This document shows positions 35,475 to 44,587 of a stretch of DNA of 50,032 bases, piece after piece (the first letter of the stretch is position 1; every line of letters begins with the position of its first letter). The stretch lies in NCBI GenBank assembly GCA_030950365.1, contig JAUZRQ010000079.1, positions 1 through 50,032 on the forward strand, written 5' to 3'. Made by a program: the position numbers and the translations under genes. The notes below the pieces were generated by a model that ran no database searches, was not told where the DNA came from, and saw nothing but the letters and a program-made list of their open reading frames with translations. This stretch comes from Candidatus Zhuqueibacterota bacterium. GTDB lineage: Bacteria; Zhuqueibacterota; Zhuqueibacteria; Zhuqueibacterales; Geothermadaptataceae.

Positions 35475-36668
35475 TTAAAAACCTAATGCAAATTGGGTAA
35501 TGAAACGCGAGGTTTTTTCCTCTTCACCGTCTGGATGAGTACTGCTGAAAGATTGCCATGCAAATTTAAACATGCTGCTTGGTGAAACCCAGTAATCGAT
35601 GCCAAACGAAATGCGTTTCATGTCAGCACTCATGGGGATTTCCTCTAAATCTGGGCGGTCCAGTTGGTCATACCGAACAATGAATTCAAGATTGCGCCAG
35701 AAGTTATTTTCAAGGTTAGTAGGTTGATAGGCAAATTGAGCATACCATGCGCTGCTTTTATTTTCATAATTAAGAGGCGCAATGTTGGGATTATCAATAT
35801 TTAACAGTACCCATTGAGCCCGCAGATCGATTTTTCCTTTTAAGGTTGGCCAATCGCCAATATAATTTAAATCAAGAACATGGTGCGTGGCGCGAACATT
35901 TTCGAACTCTGTACCTTGGGTGCCGACTTTGGCCGTCATATAACTATAACCAACCTCGAACTTTGGGGTTAAAAAATAAGCAATTCGTCCGCCAACGGCC
36001 TTGTCGTCGTTGTTATCGTTAGAGTTAAAGAAATTGAGCAGACCGAACGCCTGAGGAATTGGCTCCCCTTCATCCATTGGCGCCATTATGCTATTATTGT
36101 CACTAATCTCAATTGTACCTTCATTTCCGTTGTGTTCACTTGGTTGGACTAATTGAGGACCATTGGTTAGAAAAAACGTATAAGTCATTTTGGAATTTCC
36201 AACCGGTAAACCACCTCTCAATTGCAATCCCAGTTGCGTGCCGCCCAATAAGTTAACGCCGGCTGGTGAAATTCCCAGAGGCATGTCTGGCAATTTATTA
36301 ATCCACGCTGGATGGATCCGTTCAGAGAAATAGTTAATAGGATTTAGAAACTTCCCCATGCCCAACATGGCATAATCGTTAAAAATATAAAAGATTTGGG
36401 CGTATTCCAGCCCAAAATCTAAACCGCCTCGGTTAAAGCCAACTTCCAGTTCGCCTTCGAAGAAAATGTTTTCCCCTTGCTTCCAAAGGAAAATTGGGCT
36501 AAAGGATGTTTCGAAGTTAGAGGTAGCGTTTTGGCTATTTTCAAAGGTCGTGTAACCAAATCCTTTAATCAGGAATTTACTTGATGGCACCGTGCTTGAT
36601 TGCGCATGTGTCTGTTCTACTGCCATGACGAGGACCAAAATAGCCCACACACCCAGTCTGTATTTCAT
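35475..36668 (-). CDS. Outer-membrane porin-like beta-barrel
   Basis: About 397 residues starting at ATG 36668 (MKYRLGVWAILVLVMA), with GGAGG upstream, and a signal peptide cleaved after THAQS. The mature part alternates short amphipathic strands and turns (FLIKGFGYTTFE, FFEGELEVGFNRGG, YAMLGMGKFLNPINYF, LGLQLRGGLPVG, VGGRIAYFLTPKFEVGYSY). It ends in a terminal Phe (SRFITQFALGF), the signature recognised for outer-membrane insertion. The substrate is unknown. It lies between two cytochrome genes, with gaps of 36 and 25 bases, which suggests a joint role in electron or solute passage at the outer membrane. Confidence 0.82.
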   Translation of the reverse strand: MKYRLGVWAILVLVMAVEQTHAQSSTVPSSKFLIKGFGYTTFENSQNATSNFETSFSPIFLWKQGENIFFEGELEVGFNRGGLDFGLEYAQIFYIFNDYAMLGMGKFLNPINYFSERIHPAWINKLPDMPLGISPAGVNLLGGTQLGLQLRGGLPVGNSKMTYTFFLTNGPQLVQPSEHNGNEGTIEISDNNSIMAPMDEGEPIPQAFGLLNFFNSNDNNDDKAVGGRIAYFLTPKFEVGYSYMTAKVGTQGTEFENVRATHHVLDLNYIGDWPTLKGKIDLRAQWVLLNIDNPNIAPLNYENKSSAWYAQFAYQPTNLENNFWRNLEFIVRYDQLDRPDLEEIPMSADMKRISFGIDYWVSPSSMFKFAWQSFSSTHPDGEEEKTSRFITQFALGF

Positions 36669-36704
36669 CATTACCCTCCTTAAATTAAAGAAATTCAATA
36701 TATT

Positions 36705-37148
36705 TTATTTTGACTTTTTAGGTTTCAGTGTTCTTAAATATCGTACTATTTGCCAACGTTGTTCTTCGCTCAGGATATCTTTGAAAGCCGGCATTGGAGT
36801 ACGTCCATGGGTTATTTTCCAGAATATTTCCCCATCGGTTTGCTTTTGAAATTCCGGCAATAAGAAATTGGCCGGCTTTTTGGGCAGAAACTTGCCCGCC
36901 ATGCCGTCGCCCTTGCCAGAGGTGCCGTGGCATGTGGCGCACTGCAGTTGATAAATTTTCTTTCCCAGTTGGATGATGTCTTTGGTTGCTGGTATCGGAT
37001 TTTTCAACTTCTTGGCTTCTGTTGGAGCGGTCCACCCCTTCGAGTCACTGGACGGTCGGCTACTGGCCTGGACGGGTACAATATAGCTGATCAGGATTAC
37101 GAAAACGATCAGCAGCAGATTTCCAATCTTTTTGCGATTGTATTTCAT
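36705..37148 (-). CDS. Periplasmic monoheme cytochrome c
   Basis: 147 residues. Signal peptide (KKIGNLLLIVFVILISYIVP), then a class I cytochrome c domain: GKKIYQLQCATCHGTSGKGDGMAG with the heme site CATCH. The axial Met probably lies in GRTPMPAFKDILSEEQRWQIVRYLRTL. This is the usual small diffusible or membrane-tethered electron carrier. First gene of the cytochrome-porin-cytochrome unit, with a GAGGAGC ribosome site. Upstream (37281-37331) are dyads that could be regulatory. Confidence 0.88.
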   Translation of the reverse strand: MKYNRKKIGNLLLIVFVILISYIVPVQASSRPSSDSKGWTAPTEAKKLKNPIPATKDIIQLGKKIYQLQCATCHGTSGKGDGMAGKFLPKKPANFLLPEFQKQTDGEIFWKITHGRTPMPAFKDILSEEQRWQIVRYLRTLKPKKSK

Positions 37149-37280
37149 GATTATGCTCCTCAGGTTTATGGGGTTAGCTTTGGATTTTATCGAACCTTTA
37201 CCACTGTTAAGTCAAATACTGTGCCGCAAATACCAGTAAATTTCTATACTTCTTTAACTGGCGAAATAACAGTAGGTTAT

Positions 37281-37331
37281 TTGTGTTCTTCCGGAAGAGC
37301 ACAAATCGGAGAATCTTGCAAAAATGCAAGA
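37281..37331. promoter_or_regulatory. Dyad sequences upstream of the cytochrome operon
   Basis: A near-palindrome of 24 bases at 37281-37304 (TTGTGTTCTTCC / GGAAGAGCACAA, two mismatched pairs) is followed by TCTTGCA-AAAA-TGCAAGA (37314-37331), a perfect 7-bp dyad. They lie about 135-180 bases upstream of the cytochrome start codon. Operators or decayed repeats; no match to a known regulator is claimed. The rest of 37149-37526 shows no gene. Confidence 0.35.
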
Positions 37332-37526
37332 CTTTTTGCAGCGAAGTTTGCAAACCTGCAGAATGGAGAAAGGGCGTTACTGGTTCAACAAGGCCGGCTA
37401 TTGCCTTAAATCTTCAGGCAAGAAAGTGAGCGGATCAAAGGGGAATTCAGAACGGATGTGATATTGGTGGAAAACGATCGGTCGGATTGGCGCGAAACCC
37501 CGCGCGGTCGGCGGTGGCGCAGCGGC

Positions 37527-38280
37527 TCACCGCAGGTTTTTGCGTTTTTGCAAATACGCATTTTTGCGCGTTTCATCGAAATATTTGAGAGCATTGCCGA
37601 GACTTTCGCCGGAAAATGAGTCGAGAGGATTTTCAATGAATGCAATCACAAAAATGAGCATCATGCTTTGAAATATCGCGCAAAATCCAGCCGACGGCGG
37701 TTTTGGCAAAGCGTTCCTCGCGCTGGATGAGCGCCGCGCATGCGTCATGAATGTATGGATAATATTTCGACTGCGAGGTCAGCACTACGAACGGCACCAC
37801 GGATGACCGGGCCTGCCACAAATTATGAGCTTCCTTCCACGCCGCGATCGCGCGTGCCCACGCTTCCCCGTGCTTCCGGATGGTCGGCCCGAGCACGCGC
37901 ACACAGAACCAATTGCAGATATTCCAGTCAAAAATCCATTCGTTTTGAAATAGTGCTTCGTACCGGGGCAGTGCCTTTTGCCAGGGTAGCTTATGGTACA
38001 AAAAGAGCTGGATGAACAGGATGCCGGCCAGTTTGTCTTCGGCGACGGGCTGTTTGAAAAAGGTTAGCGCCAGCTCCAACTGTTCTTCGAGAGGCCATTG
38101 ATCGATGCCGTGGCTTTTGTGCCATTCGATCAAAAGTTCCCGGTTTTTGGGAATGCCGACCCCTCGGAAAGGGATGACGCCCTTCATGTAGTTTTCCCAC
38201 TAGCGCCTCATTTTTTCGCTGGCTACGGCATCCAGGGCTTGCTGGTGCTTGCGGATGAGGTCTTGAAAAAGCGGGTTCAT
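37527..38280 (-). pseudogene. DNA alkylation repair (AlkD-like) gene with nonsense and frameshift
   Basis: Reading from ATG 38280: MNPLFQDLIRKHQQALDA...KMRR, then TAG (38202-38200), then WENYMKGVIPFRGVGIPKNREL and a long alkylation-repair type HEAT-repeat segment (WQKALPRYEALFQNEW, WARAIAAWKEAHNLWQARSSVVP, AVGWILRDISKHDAHF). At a run of five A (37650-37654) the frame slips: the original frame stops after CDCIH, while the next frame continues VIAFIENPLDSF and KYFDETRKNAYLQKRKNLR to a stop at 37527. Two lesions mean a dead gene, or two sequencing errors. The intact protein would be about 250 residues, a DNA glycosylase of AlkC/AlkD type. Confidence 0.78.
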
Positions 38281-38785
38281 GCCTTTCCTGGTTTTGAAAT
38301 TATGCAATCAGCCGGAATCAAAAGCGACATCTCGCAGAGCGGCCCGGATGCCCGGAGAGTCTTCTCGCGGATTTCGCAAGAGAATCCGCAGGGCCTCATT
38401 TTCAAGCCAACCCGAATGGAACGGATGACGCGGATGTTCGTGGAGCTCCATTTTATGAGACAGTGTGAATCACCAAAAAGTGATACGCAATGAGAGGCGC
38501 GCCGGCTGAACAGGTACAATTTTTGTGCGCCTGTTCCGTTATCCTTGTTCCATCCGCGGCAATTCGAGACTTAAAAAATCGTTCTCCTGCCGAATGGGCC
38601 GCTGTGTGAGATTCCGGCATGCCGTCGTCCACCTGTGGGCGGTCGTCGGAAGCCGGAATGCCCAGTTTCTGTTAGCTACCAATGAAGAGTTCAATCTTAT
38701 TGAAAAGCATTAAAGCCGGGGAGTACTGTTTCGATAGCCGCCATTAGGCCGGTGAAGCGCCCGCCCCACTCTCCAGCGGCCATTG
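38281..38785. other. Intergenic region, hairpin only
   Basis: About 505 bases between the broken alkylation repair gene and the response regulator. ATTCCGGC and GCCGGAAT (about 38612-38660) flank a CACCTGTGGGCGG core, resembling the CTGTGGGCGG words near 23210 and 31450. No coding frame I would support. Confidence 0.45.
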
Positions 38786-40144
38786 TCAGCGGTCCGGTTC
38801 CTGGATGCCGAGCTGGCTCATCTTGCGGTACAGGGTGGAGGGATCGATGCCCAGCTCACGGGCGGTTTTTTCTTTATTCCACTGGTTGTCGTTCAGGATT
38901 TTCAGAATGTGATTGCGCTCGTAAATCTTCATGGCCTCTTTGAGGTTGGGCTGCGTCGATACCGGCAGCCGGTTCCCCTGCAGTTGCGATGGCAAATCGT
39001 CCACTTCCACATGCGGACCGCTGCCCAGGATCATCGCCCGCTCGATGACGTTGCGCAGTTCGCGGATGTTCCCTGGCCAGTTGTATGCCATGATCTGCTG
39101 CATGGCAGCAGGGGAAATGCCGGCATAGTTCTTTTTGAGCTCCTTGTTGAATTTTTGCACGAAATAGTCCGCCAGCAGCGGGATGTCCGAAAGGCGCTCG
39201 CGCAGGGGCGGCAGGTGAATTTCAAAAACCGCGATGCGGTAGTACAGGTCCTCGCGGAACTGCCCTTCATTGACCATCTTTTGCAGGTCTTTGTTGGTTG
39301 CGGCGATGATGCGCGCCTGCACCGGGATCGGCCGGGTGCCGCCAACCCGGAAAAACTCCCGCTCCTCCAGCACGCGCAGCAGCTTGCTCTGCAGCGCCAG
39401 CGGCATCTCCGAAATCTCATCCAGCAGCAGAGTGCCCTCGCCGGCGACCTCGAAAAAGCCCTCTTTGGTGCGGGTGGCGCCGGTAAACGCGCCCTGCTCA
39501 TGGCCGAATAGCTCGCTCTCCAGCAACGTTTCCTGAAAGCCTGAACAGTTCAGCGCCAGAAACGGCTTTTCTTTGCGCGGGCTGGAGTTGTGAATGGCCT
39601 GGGCGACCACTTCTTTGCCGGTGCCGGATTCGCCGCAGATGAGCACCGTGCTCGAGGTCGGCGCGACTTTCTGAATCATCTCAAACACGCGCTGCATGGC
39701 CGGACTTTTGCCCACCAGCGGCAGGGTCTCGCTGTCGCGGAAAATTTCCCGCCGCAGCAGTTGAATCTCGCGCTGCAAATTCTGAAATTCTTCAATGCGC
39801 TCGATTTTGCGCAGCAGGTCTTCGATGACCAGCGGCTTGAGAATATAATCGGCCGCGCCTTTGCGAAACGCCTCGACGGCCGTCTCCAGCGTGCCGAAAG
39901 CGGTCATCATGATGATGGTGCAGGCGGGGTTCATCTGCCGCAGGTCGTCGAGGATTTCCACACCGTTCTTGCCGGGCAACACGATGTCCGAGAGCACGAT
40001 ATCGGGCATGAATTCGCGGAACGCTGCCAGTCCGTCCTCTGCCGTGGGAGCCGTCCGGCATTCGTAGCCCTGTTGCGTGAGTAGCATGCCCAGGTCTTCA
40101 CGGAACAGGTCCTCATCGTCGATGATCAGAATTTTTTTGCTCAT
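38786..40144 (-). CDS. NtrC-family sigma-54-dependent response regulator
   Basis: 452 residues. Receiver domain (1-120) with phosphoacceptor Asp53 (VLSDIVLPG) and a DD pair at 9-10; AAA+ domain with Walker A GESGTGKE, the intact sigma-54 contact loop GAFTGA, Walker B TLLLDEISEM and R-finger region; C-terminal Fis-type HTH (NKEKTARELGIDPSTLYRKMSQLG). It activates sigma-54 promoters when phosphorylated. The upstream histidine kinase gene ends 12 bases away, so the two are one operon and cognate partners. Target genes are not evident from the window. Confidence 0.93.
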   Translation of the reverse strand: MSKKILIIDDEDLFREDLGMLLTQQGYECRTAPTAEDGLAAFREFMPDIVLSDIVLPGKNGVEILDDLRQMNPACTIIMMTAFGTLETAVEAFRKGAADYILKPLVIEDLLRKIERIEEFQNLQREIQLLRREIFRDSETLPLVGKSPAMQRVFEMIQKVAPTSSTVLICGESGTGKEVVAQAIHNSSPRKEKPFLALNCSGFQETLLESELFGHEQGAFTGATRTKEGFFEVAGEGTLLLDEISEMPLALQSKLLRVLEEREFFRVGGTRPIPVQARIIAATNKDLQKMVNEGQFREDLYYRIAVFEIHLPPLRERLSDIPLLADYFVQKFNKELKKNYAGISPAAMQQIMAYNWPGNIRELRNVIERAMILGSGPHVEVDDLPSQLQGNRLPVSTQPNLKEAMKIYERNHILKILNDNQWNKEKTARELGIDPSTLYRKMSQLGIQEPDR

Positions 40145-40156
40145 GATCGTTTTATC

Positions 40157-41851
40157 TCACGTGGTTTTGCGAATCTTTCGAGGAATTCGTACCGGCAGGG
40201 AAATGGTAAAATGGCTGCCCCTGTCGGGTTCGCTACTGAAATGAATTTTCCCGCCGTGCGCCTGAATGATTTGATGGATGATGAACAGCCCGAGACCGGA
40301 GCCGTTTTCTTTGGTGGTAAAAAACGGCTGAAAGATTTTTTTGGCAATGGTCTCGTCCATGCCCTTTCCGGTGTCGATGAAATGCACCCGGATCGTTCCT
40401 TTATTGTACTCGCTGCGGATGGTGAGCGTGCCTTTGCCAGCCATGGCTTCCAGCGCGTTGAGACCGATATTCAAAAACACCTGCTTGAGCTGATCGCGAA
40501 TCGCCATCGTCATTGGCATCTGTGCATCAAACTCATATTCGATTTTGCAATGCTTTGCCAGTTTGTGGTACTTGAGCAGCTCGATGGTTTCGGCCAGCAC
40601 CTGATTGACATCGCACGGGCCGCGCTCTTCTTTAGAGGGCCGGCCGATTTGCGAAATGCCGCGCACAATCCGTTCGATGCGTGCGATCTCCTTTTTCAGC
40701 AATGTGATGCTTTGCTGCAAAAACTCCGGTGACGGGTTTTGGGACATCAAATGCAGCCGGGTGGAAAGGGAGGCCAGCGGATTGCCGACTTCATGAGCAA
40801 TGCCGGCGGACATGGTACCCAGCGTCACCATTTTCGCCGCGTGGATCATTTCAGCTTCCATGATCTTTTTCTCGGTGATGTCCTGAATCAGCGCCACCAC
40901 CTGGTAAATCTGACCTTCCCGATCCTTCAAAGGCGCCAGGGTGAACTGATAAAACCGCTGTTCGCCATTGGCATTGATCCGCTCGCGCTCGAACACCCGG
41001 TGCTGACCGTCTTTCAGAGTTTGCGCCGCTTCGCCGTCGGTTCCCCCCAGCAACTTTTGCAATTCTTTTTTCAGCGAGGCCTTGCTCGAAGCATTCAATC
41101 CAAACCAGGTGCTCACCGGCTCATTGTACCAGATGGGTTCCAGACTGGTATTGAAAATCACCAGTCCGGCACCAGTGGATTGCAAAACCTGATCCAGTTT
41201 TTGACGTTCTTCGCGCGTTTGGCGCTCTTCCTGTCGAAGATGCTCCATGATGTTGGTGATGAAATACGCCGTCAGACTCATAATGAAAAACTGCAAGATA
41301 ATCATGCTCCAGACGTAAAGGGGGTAATGAGCAGTATGCAGAATTTGCCTGGGCTCGTCAGTATGCGGAAAGATATTCAATGTGTAGTGGGGAATCAAAT
41401 GCGATAGCTCTGCCAGGGCTAGGCCGCTATACAATGCAAACGAGATGAGCACAACGATATAGCACTTGTGTCTTTCCAGCAAGATACCGCTGAGAATAAT
41501 ATGGAAAATGTATAAAAAAGAAAGCGGATTTTCCAGCCCGCCGGAAAAGTGTAGCATAAGGGTCAGAAAAATCAAATCGATGACGATCTGGATTTCTCGC
41601 AGGTAGCTGTAGAAAATTTTTTTGTTGAGGAAATAGGTATAAACAATGTTGGAAACAATGAGCAGCCCAACCAGACTGATCAAGTACGGGAAGGTTGTGG
41701 GCACAAGGTAGTGGTAATAATATACCGATAGATAAATCAGCACCAGAGCGACCAGGGCAGCGATCCAGCGCAGGCGGATGAACCAATGGTTGAGCCGTTC
41801 GTAAGAATATCGGCTGATGAATTCCTGATTTTGCAGTGCGGTCTTCTCCAT
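40157..41851 (-). CDS. Membrane sensor histidine kinase, partner of the NtrC-type regulator
   Basis: 564 residues. About six membrane helices in residues 25-220, a PAS domain (about 235-350; QSTGAGLVIFNTSLEPIWYN, ALIQDITEKK), then the HisKA box GTMSAGIAHEVGNPLASL with the phosphorylated His. HATPase_c follows: N box NIGLNALEAM, G1 DTGKGMD, F box FQPFFTTKE and G2 GSGLGLFI. All catalytic boxes are intact. It resembles NtrB/ZraS-class kinases that feed sigma-54 activators. The multi-helix sensor suggests detection within the membrane; the signal is unknown. Confidence 0.92.
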   Translation of the reverse strand: MEKTALQNQEFISRYSYERLNHWFIRLRWIAALVALVLIYLSVYYYHYLVPTTFPYLISLVGLLIVSNIVYTYFLNKKIFYSYLREIQIVIDLIFLTLMLHFSGGLENPLSFLYIFHIILSGILLERHKCYIVVLISFALYSGLALAELSHLIPHYTLNIFPHTDEPRQILHTAHYPLYVWSMIILQFFIMSLTAYFITNIMEHLRQEERQTREERQKLDQVLQSTGAGLVIFNTSLEPIWYNEPVSTWFGLNASSKASLKKELQKLLGGTDGEAAQTLKDGQHRVFERERINANGEQRFYQFTLAPLKDREGQIYQVVALIQDITEKKIMEAEMIHAAKMVTLGTMSAGIAHEVGNPLASLSTRLHLMSQNPSPEFLQQSITLLKKEIARIERIVRGISQIGRPSKEERGPCDVNQVLAETIELLKYHKLAKHCKIEYEFDAQMPMTMAIRDQLKQVFLNIGLNALEAMAGKGTLTIRSEYNKGTIRVHFIDTGKGMDETIAKKIFQPFFTTKENGSGLGLFIIHQIIQAHGGKIHFSSEPDRGSHFTISLPVRIPRKIRKTT

Positions 41852-42352
41852 ACGATTCCGGCTTTGAAGGGATCAGGCTACTATTTTGTTCATCATCATG
41901 ATGACTCAATATACAAAAATCCTGGCGGTTCGGAAAAGCATTTTCCTCGGGATGGACATGCTCCAGGAACAGGTGAAATTTTGATTGCTTGCAACGGTTC
42001 TGCAAAACACGGTGGAAATTATCACTGCATCTGATTTTTAAAGCCACGGATGAACGCGGATTGAACACGGATTTTGTTTGCACAAATTTGGACCGCAATG
42101 ACAATGTCCTTCTTTGTTAAGAGCTTGTGCTTTAAAACCATCCGCATTTCATCCGGGGCAATCCGTGGCTCAAAAAAAGACTATCAGAGCAAAGCCCGTG
42201 AATCCTGGCCAACCAAAGAAAACTGGTGCGGAAGCCATCTACTTGCAATTTTGTTCATAAAAATGTAATTTTTATAAAACATTTCCCCTCGCCTTACATC
42301 CCCGAATTCAAGGCAACCGAAATTGCGGTGTGCGAAAGGAGGGATGTTCATC
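41852..42352. other. Intergenic region, nothing recognised
   Basis: About 500 bases upstream of the histidine kinase (minus) and cyclopropane synthase (plus) genes, so it holds divergent promoters. CCACGGATGAACGCGGATTGAACACGG words (about 42042) recall repeat modules elsewhere. ATAAAAATGTAATTTTTAT (about 42257) is an AT-rich dyad about 80 bases before the synthase start. No gene seen. Confidence 0.45.
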
Positions 42353-43516
42353 ATGTCCACATCCAGAGACAAAGCACTGGTCCGCGAGCTGCTCGCCACA
42401 GCCGGCATCACCCTCAACGGCGATCGTCCTTACGATATTCGCGTGCACAATGATCGGTTTTATGCGCGTATTTTGCGCGACCGGGAACTGGGGCTGGGAG
42501 AGTCCTACATGGATGGGTGGTGGGATTGCGACGCCATCGATCAGTTCCTCGACCGCGTGCTGCGCGCGCGGCTGGAGGAGAAGGTCAAGGGCAGCCTGAA
42601 GTTGCAGTTGCATCTGTTACGATCGCGGCTGTTTAATTTGCAGAGCCGGGGCCGCGCCGAGCAGGTGGCCAGGCAGCACTATGACATCGGCAATGATTTT
42701 TACGCCGCCATGCTGGATAAACGCATGAACTACACCTGCGCCTACTGGCGCCATGCACGGACCCTCGACGAGGCGCAGGAAGCCAAGCTCGAGTTGGTGT
42801 GCCAGAAAATCGAACTTGAACCGGGCATGACCGTGCTGGAGCTCGGCTGCGGCTGGGGCGCCTTTGCCAGATATGCGGCGGAAAAGTACGGCGCGCATGT
42901 CACCGCGGTGAACATTTCGCACAAACAGGTGGAACTGGCGCGCGAACTTTGCGCCGGCCTGCCGGTGGAGATCAGGCTGCAGGATTACCGCGAGGTGCAA
43001 GGCCAGTACGACCGCGTGGTCTCCATTGGCATCATGGAGCACGTGGGCTACAAAAACTATCGCACCTACATGGAAGTAGTCAACCGCACGCTCAAAGACG
43101 ACGGCATTGCGTTCTTCCATACCATCGGCGGCAACGTGAGCATCACCACCGCCAACGCCTGGACCACTAAATACATCTTCCCCAACGGTATGCTGCCGTC
43201 CATCGCGCAACTGGCCCGCGCCATGGAAGGCCTGTTCGTGATGGAAGACTGGCACAACTTCGGGCCGGATTACGACCGCACGCTCATGGCCTGGCACGCC
43301 AATTTCGAGCGCGCCTGGCCGCGGTTCCGCGAGTCGTACGGCGAGCGGTTCTACCGTATGTGGCGCTATTACCTGCTCAATTCGGCCGCCGGCTTCCGCT
43401 CCCGCAGCACCCAGCTCTGGCAGGTGGTGATGACCAAGCCGGGACGCGAGCAACCCAACTGCCGAATTGTGGACGTTTCCATGCCGCGCGAGGTGCGGGA
43501 ACCGGTGATGGCGTGA
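42353..43516 (+). CDS. cfa: Cyclopropane-fatty-acyl-phospholipid synthase family methyltransferase
   Basis: 387 residues from ATG 42353 (MSTSRDKALVRELL), placed by AGGAGG ten bases upstream; E. coli Cfa has 382. An N-terminal helical lipid-binding domain (YDIRVHNDRFYARILRD, GLGESYMDGWW) is followed by an AdoMet domain with VLELGCGWGAFARYAA. Cfa active-site landmarks are HYDIGNDFYAAMLDKRMNYTCAYW, SIGIMEHVGYKNY and NFGPDYDRTL...WHANFE. It methylates double bonds of membrane phospholipids from AdoMet. It is followed 11 bases later by a flavoprotein reductase, an arrangement suggesting methyl-branched rather than cyclopropane lipids (inference). Confidence 0.9.
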   Translation: MSTSRDKALVRELLATAGITLNGDRPYDIRVHNDRFYARILRDRELGLGESYMDGWWDCDAIDQFLDRVLRARLEEKVKGSLKLQLHLLRSRLFNLQSRGRAEQVARQHYDIGNDFYAAMLDKRMNYTCAYWRHARTLDEAQEAKLELVCQKIELEPGMTVLELGCGWGAFARYAAEKYGAHVTAVNISHKQVELARELCAGLPVEIRLQDYREVQGQYDRVVSIGIMEHVGYKNYRTYMEVVNRTLKDDGIAFFHTIGGNVSITTANAWTTKYIFPNGMLPSIAQLARAMEGLFVMEDWHNFGPDYDRTLMAWHANFERAWPRFRESYGERFYRMWRYYLLNSAAGFRSRSTQLWQVVMTKPGREQPNCRIVDVSMPREVREPVMA

Positions 43517-43527
43517 GGAACCGGCCG

Positions 43528-44481
43528 ATGCGGGAAGTGGAAACCATCATCGTCGGTGGGGGACCGGCCGGTGCTGCCTGCGCCTGGAAATTGCGCCAGG
43601 TGGGGCGCGAGGTGCTGGTGCTGGACAGGGCCGCCTTTCCGCGCCTCAAACCCTGCGCCGGCTGGATCACGCCGCTGGTGCTGCGCGAATTGCAGTTCAA
43701 ACCGGCGGATTACCCACACAGTCTAATGACCTTCAAGCGGTTGCATTTCCGCATCCGCGGCCGGCGCATTCCCGTGCCGACGCGGCAGTATTCCATCCGG
43801 CGCACGGAGTTCGATGCCTGGCTGCTGGAGCGCGCTGGAGCGCTGGTGGTGCAGCACCGGGTGCGCCACATCCGCCGCGAAAATGGCCAATTTGTGATCG
43901 ATGACCAATTCCGCTGCACCTATCTGGTCGGTGCGGGCGGCACCCACTGTCCGGTATACCACACCTTTTTCAAAGAGCTGAATCCGCGCGCTAAAGAGCG
44001 CGTCATCAGCACCCTCGAGCTGGAGTTCCCTTATTCATGGCACGATGCCAATTGTTATCTCTGGTTTTTCGATCACGATTTGCCCGGCTATTCGTGGTAC
44101 GTGCCCAAGGGGAATGGCTATTTGAACATCGGTATCGGCGGTAAGCAGTTTGTGATGAAAGCGCGGGGCGAGACGATTCGCCAGCACTGGGAGCGGTTTG
44201 CCGAAAAGCTGCAGCGGCTGGGACTGGTGCAAAACGGCGCGCTGGAGCCGTACGGCTACACCTATTCGCTGCGCAGCGAGGTGGCGGTGGCGCAGAAGGG
44301 CAATGCGTTTATCGTGGGCGATGCGGCGGGCCTGGCCACGCTGGACATGGGCGAGGGCATCGGACCGGCGGTGCAAAGCGGTCTCCGCGCCGCCGAGGCC
44401 ATCCTCACCGGCCGGCCGTTGAACCTAAAAGGCATTCCGAAATACAGCTTCTGGCAGATTTTGTTTCCGTTCTGGAAGTGA
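43528..44481 (+). CDS. Geranylgeranyl-reductase-family FAD-dependent oxidoreductase
   Basis: 317 residues from ATG 43528 (MREVETIIVGGGPAGAACAWKL), the FAD dinucleotide-binding loop. Other landmarks: RLKPCAGWITPLVL (the family's PxxCGG-like substrate-loop cysteine), VGAGGTHCPVYHTFF, YSWYVPKGNGYLNIGIG and the second FAD motif GDAAGLATLDMGEGIGPAVQSG. Family members reduce isolated double bonds of isoprenoid or lipid chains. Shorter than archaeal geranylgeranyl reductases (about 400). Coupled to the cfa gene, so a lipid substrate is likely. Confidence 0.85.
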   Translation: MREVETIIVGGGPAGAACAWKLRQVGREVLVLDRAAFPRLKPCAGWITPLVLRELQFKPADYPHSLMTFKRLHFRIRGRRIPVPTRQYSIRRTEFDAWLLERAGALVVQHRVRHIRRENGQFVIDDQFRCTYLVGAGGTHCPVYHTFFKELNPRAKERVISTLELEFPYSWHDANCYLWFFDHDLPGYSWYVPKGNGYLNIGIGGKQFVMKARGETIRQHWERFAEKLQRLGLVQNGALEPYGYTYSLRSEVAVAQKGNAFIVGDAAGLATLDMGEGIGPAVQSGLRAAEAILTGRPLNLKGIPKYSFWQILFPFWK

Positions 44482-44494
44482 GAAGGGTGGAAAG

Positions 44495-44587
44495 ATTCTC
44501 TCGCAGAGACGCCGGGGGCGCTGAGGCAATTTTCCAAACATGGTGGTAAAGAAAATCTCTGCGGGCTCCGCACCTCTGCGAGAGAAT
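44495..44587. repeat. 93-bp element bounded by perfect inverted ATTCTCTCGCAGAG
   Basis: ATTCTCTCGCAGAG (44495-44508) and CTCTGCGAGAGAAT (44574-44587) are perfect 14-base inverted copies, with GCCGGGGGCGCTGAGG and GCGGGCTCCGC inside. The same CTCTGCGAGAG word occurs in at least four gaps of the benzoyl-CoA cluster. Downstream to 44865 lie a CCAACACCGTTTGCAACGGT repeat (44603-44622), GGAGTCAGAGACCCC (about 44660) and a CCACAAAGCCACAAAG copy. No gene in 44482-44906. Confidence 0.65.
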
